Source: Palsa-892 sp963751615
GTDB lineage: Bacteria; Pseudomonadota; Alphaproteobacteria; Rhizobiales; Xanthobacteraceae
Reading direction: 5' to 3'
NCBI GenBank assembly: GCA_963751615.1
Contig: CAVVVG010000007.1
Span: forward strand, 248,001-312,000
DNA length: 64,000 bases
Positions 63,916-64,000 of the stretch are shown here, piece by piece (positions within the stretch are counted from its first letter, which is position 1; each line of letters opens with the position of its first letter). The notes beneath the pieces are model-generated. The model saw only the letters and a program-made list of their open reading frames with translations. It had not been told where the DNA came from and did not search any database. A program made the position numbers and the translations under genes.

Positions 63916-64000
63916 TTGTTCCACAATACGCTTATCGATTTTATTGTTTCATACGGCTATTGGGCGGTGTTCATCATCGTAATGCTGGAGAGCGCCGGCA
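63916..64000 (+). CDS. DedA family membrane protein, 3' truncated by window edge
   Basis: From a likely TTG start at 63916 the frame reads MFHNTLIDFIVSYGYWAVF then IIVMLESAG, the N-terminus of DedA (SNARE-associated) proteins, which begin with this amphipathic plus transmembrane segment and usually continue with P-x-P-G-E. GGAG lies 11 nt upstream. DedA proteins act in lipid-carrier flipping and membrane homeostasis. Only 28 residues are visible. Confidence 0.75.
   Translation, partial: MFHNTLIDFIVSYGYWAVFIIVMLESAG

Noticed and set aside
1..64000. Insertion sequences, phage genes, CRISPR arrays, tRNA or rRNA genes
   Set aside because: No transposase, integrase, spaced-repeat array or RNA gene could be recognised on reading; the holin-like protein at 17044 belongs to a stress cluster, not a prophage.

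Overview
The window reads as chromosomal DNA of an alphaproteobacterium, most likely a member of the Hyphomicrobiales (Rhizobiales). This rests on the FixL-FixJ-FixK oxygen circuit, a rhizobial-style ccoNOQP-GHIS operon, a NarR-type regulator beside a fused NarK, and many small rhizobial-type hypothetical proteins. I cannot fix the genus. No rRNA, tRNA, CRISPR array or complete insertion sequence was seen.

Layout. Positions 1-5.2 kb hold a partial MaoC hydratase, a cold-shock protein, small hypotheticals and a TadG/VWA protein with internal Cys repeats. Positions 5.3-18.7 kb hold a PHA synthase, a PatZ-like acyl-CoA synthetase/acetyltransferase, a tandem universal stress protein (USP), fixK, fixLJ, an Acg-like nitroreductase, small stress-type membrane proteins and a CBS-BON protein. 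Positions 18.8-31.4 kb carry the respiratory nitrate reductase operon narK-G-H-J-I with a parvulin and a small trailing gene, then a narR-like regulator and nnrU. Positions 31.4-46.4 kb hold an alcohol dehydrogenase, three more CBS-BON genes and a CBS fragment, an APH/P-loop kinase gene, a PCM-erythromycin-esterase fusion, LigD split into three ORFs, two small cytochromes c, a NUDIX hydrolase, a metallophosphoesterase and a Ser/Thr kinase-USP fusion. Positions 46.4-54.4 kb carry the cbb3 oxidase operon. The remainder holds an NSS transporter, a Spy-like protein, PfkB and USP genes, an MFS transporter, a desaturase, an acyl-CoA dehydrogenase and the start of a DedA protein.

How it fits together. 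I found 16 clean copies of the FixK/FNR-type palindrome TTG(A/C)-N6-(T/G)CAA and one degenerate copy, nearly all between genes. Many sit with their centre 54-72 bp before a start codon, as expected for class II activation. FixL (heme O2 sensor) would signal to FixJ, FixJ would activate fixK (an 8-2-8 inverted repeat lies between fixK and fixL), and FixK would switch on the island. The gene content (Acg nitroreductase, CBS protein, tandem USPs, PfkB, APH/P-loop protein, erythromycin esterase fusion, NarK, storage-polymer synthase) closely parallels the mycobacterial DosR dormancy regulon, here apparently under FixK in a proteobacterium.

Damage. Several genes are broken. narI, ccoI and the APH/P-loop gene each carry one extra base. 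The LigD phosphoesterase ORF has an in-frame TAA. ccoS is split by a 76-bp insertion that is a diverged copy of the ccoN leader. A BON gene remnant appears partly inverted, and a CBS gene survives only as a fragment. Single-base changes could be sequence errors; the insertion and the inversion are harder to explain that way.
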